Positions 4,992 through 5,075 of a stretch of 5,075 bases of DNA are shown in pieces; position 1 is the stretch's first letter, and every line of letters begins with the position of its first letter. A program made the position numbers and the translations under genes. Source of the stretch: Candidatus Aminicenantota bacterium (GTDB lineage Bacteria; Acidobacteriota; Aminicenantia; Aminicenantales; Aminicenantaceae); NCBI GenBank assembly GCA_016926925.1, contig JAFGNQ010000099.1, forward strand, positions 1 to 5,075. The letters are read 5' to 3'. The notes below the pieces were generated by a model. That model saw only the letters and a list, made by a program, of their open reading frames with translations. It searched no databases and was not told the origin of the DNA.

Positions 4992-5075
4992 TTAAGGGAT
5001 GACCATCTCCTTGAGCGGCATGCGCTTCGATTTGATGGTGCCCATGGCCGGCCAGCCCACGGCGATGTGGCAGAC
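4992..5075 (-). CDS. Nitroreductase-family protein, C-terminal end only
   Basis: The last 27 codons of a minus-strand gene enter from the window edge and stop at TAA (4992-4994). The peptide has VCHIAVGWPA, then basic residues, then KRMPLKEMV. Nitroreductase-family FMN enzymes end in just this way, with a hydrophobic strand, a Gly-x-Pro turn, an Arg and a Pro-Leu-Glu-Glu-Val type tail. The rest of the protein, including all FMN-binding residues, lies outside the window, so neither the substrate nor the electron donor can be judged. It is the upstream neighbour of the mttB-type gene in the same direction, 81 bp apart, and the two could form an operon. Confidence 0.65.
   Translation of the reverse strand, partial: VCHIAVGWPAMGTIKSKRMPLKEMVIP

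Overview
The window looks like chromosomal DNA of an anaerobic, moderately GC-rich Gram-negative bacterium. A sulfate-reducing or syntrophic member of the Desulfobacterota is my best guess. That is inference from an MttB-type methyltransferase with a nitroreductase-family neighbour, a radical SAM protein of a type common in anaerobes, and decayed IS91-like transposase ends. No rRNA, tRNA or CRISPR array is visible.

Layout. At 1-186 (+) is the end of a small hydrophobic protein that resembles the N-terminal part of a PAP2 phosphatase and may be truncated. At 407-1276 (+) is a radical SAM protein, with a plausible sigma-70 promoter just upstream of the chosen start. From about 1305 to 1580 (+) lies the C-terminal remnant of an IS91-like transposase. 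At 1721-2347 (-) is a SpoIIM/DUF95-like membrane protein with an excellent ribosome binding site. A second, shorter scrap of the same transposase end sits near 2627-2700 (+). The two scraps share 42 identical bases and bracket the membrane-protein gene, so this block looks like a mobile-element scar with a gene between its arms.

At 2730-5075, all on the minus strand, is a nitroreductase C-terminus (partial at the window edge), then an MttB-family (COG5598) methyltransferase without an internal amber codon, then a FadR-type GntR regulator. The regulator has its own promoter, with perfect -35 and -10 hexamers overlapped by a tandem repeat and followed by a palindrome at the start codon. This looks like a regulated module for demethylating a methylated amine. 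The corrinoid protein, the second methyltransferase and the substrate transporter are not in the window and would have to lie beyond 5075 or elsewhere.

No clearly new multi-gene system is visible. The points most worth following are the repeat-bracketed membrane-protein cassette, the non-pyrrolysine MttB of unknown substrate, and the regulator's promoter and operator architecture.
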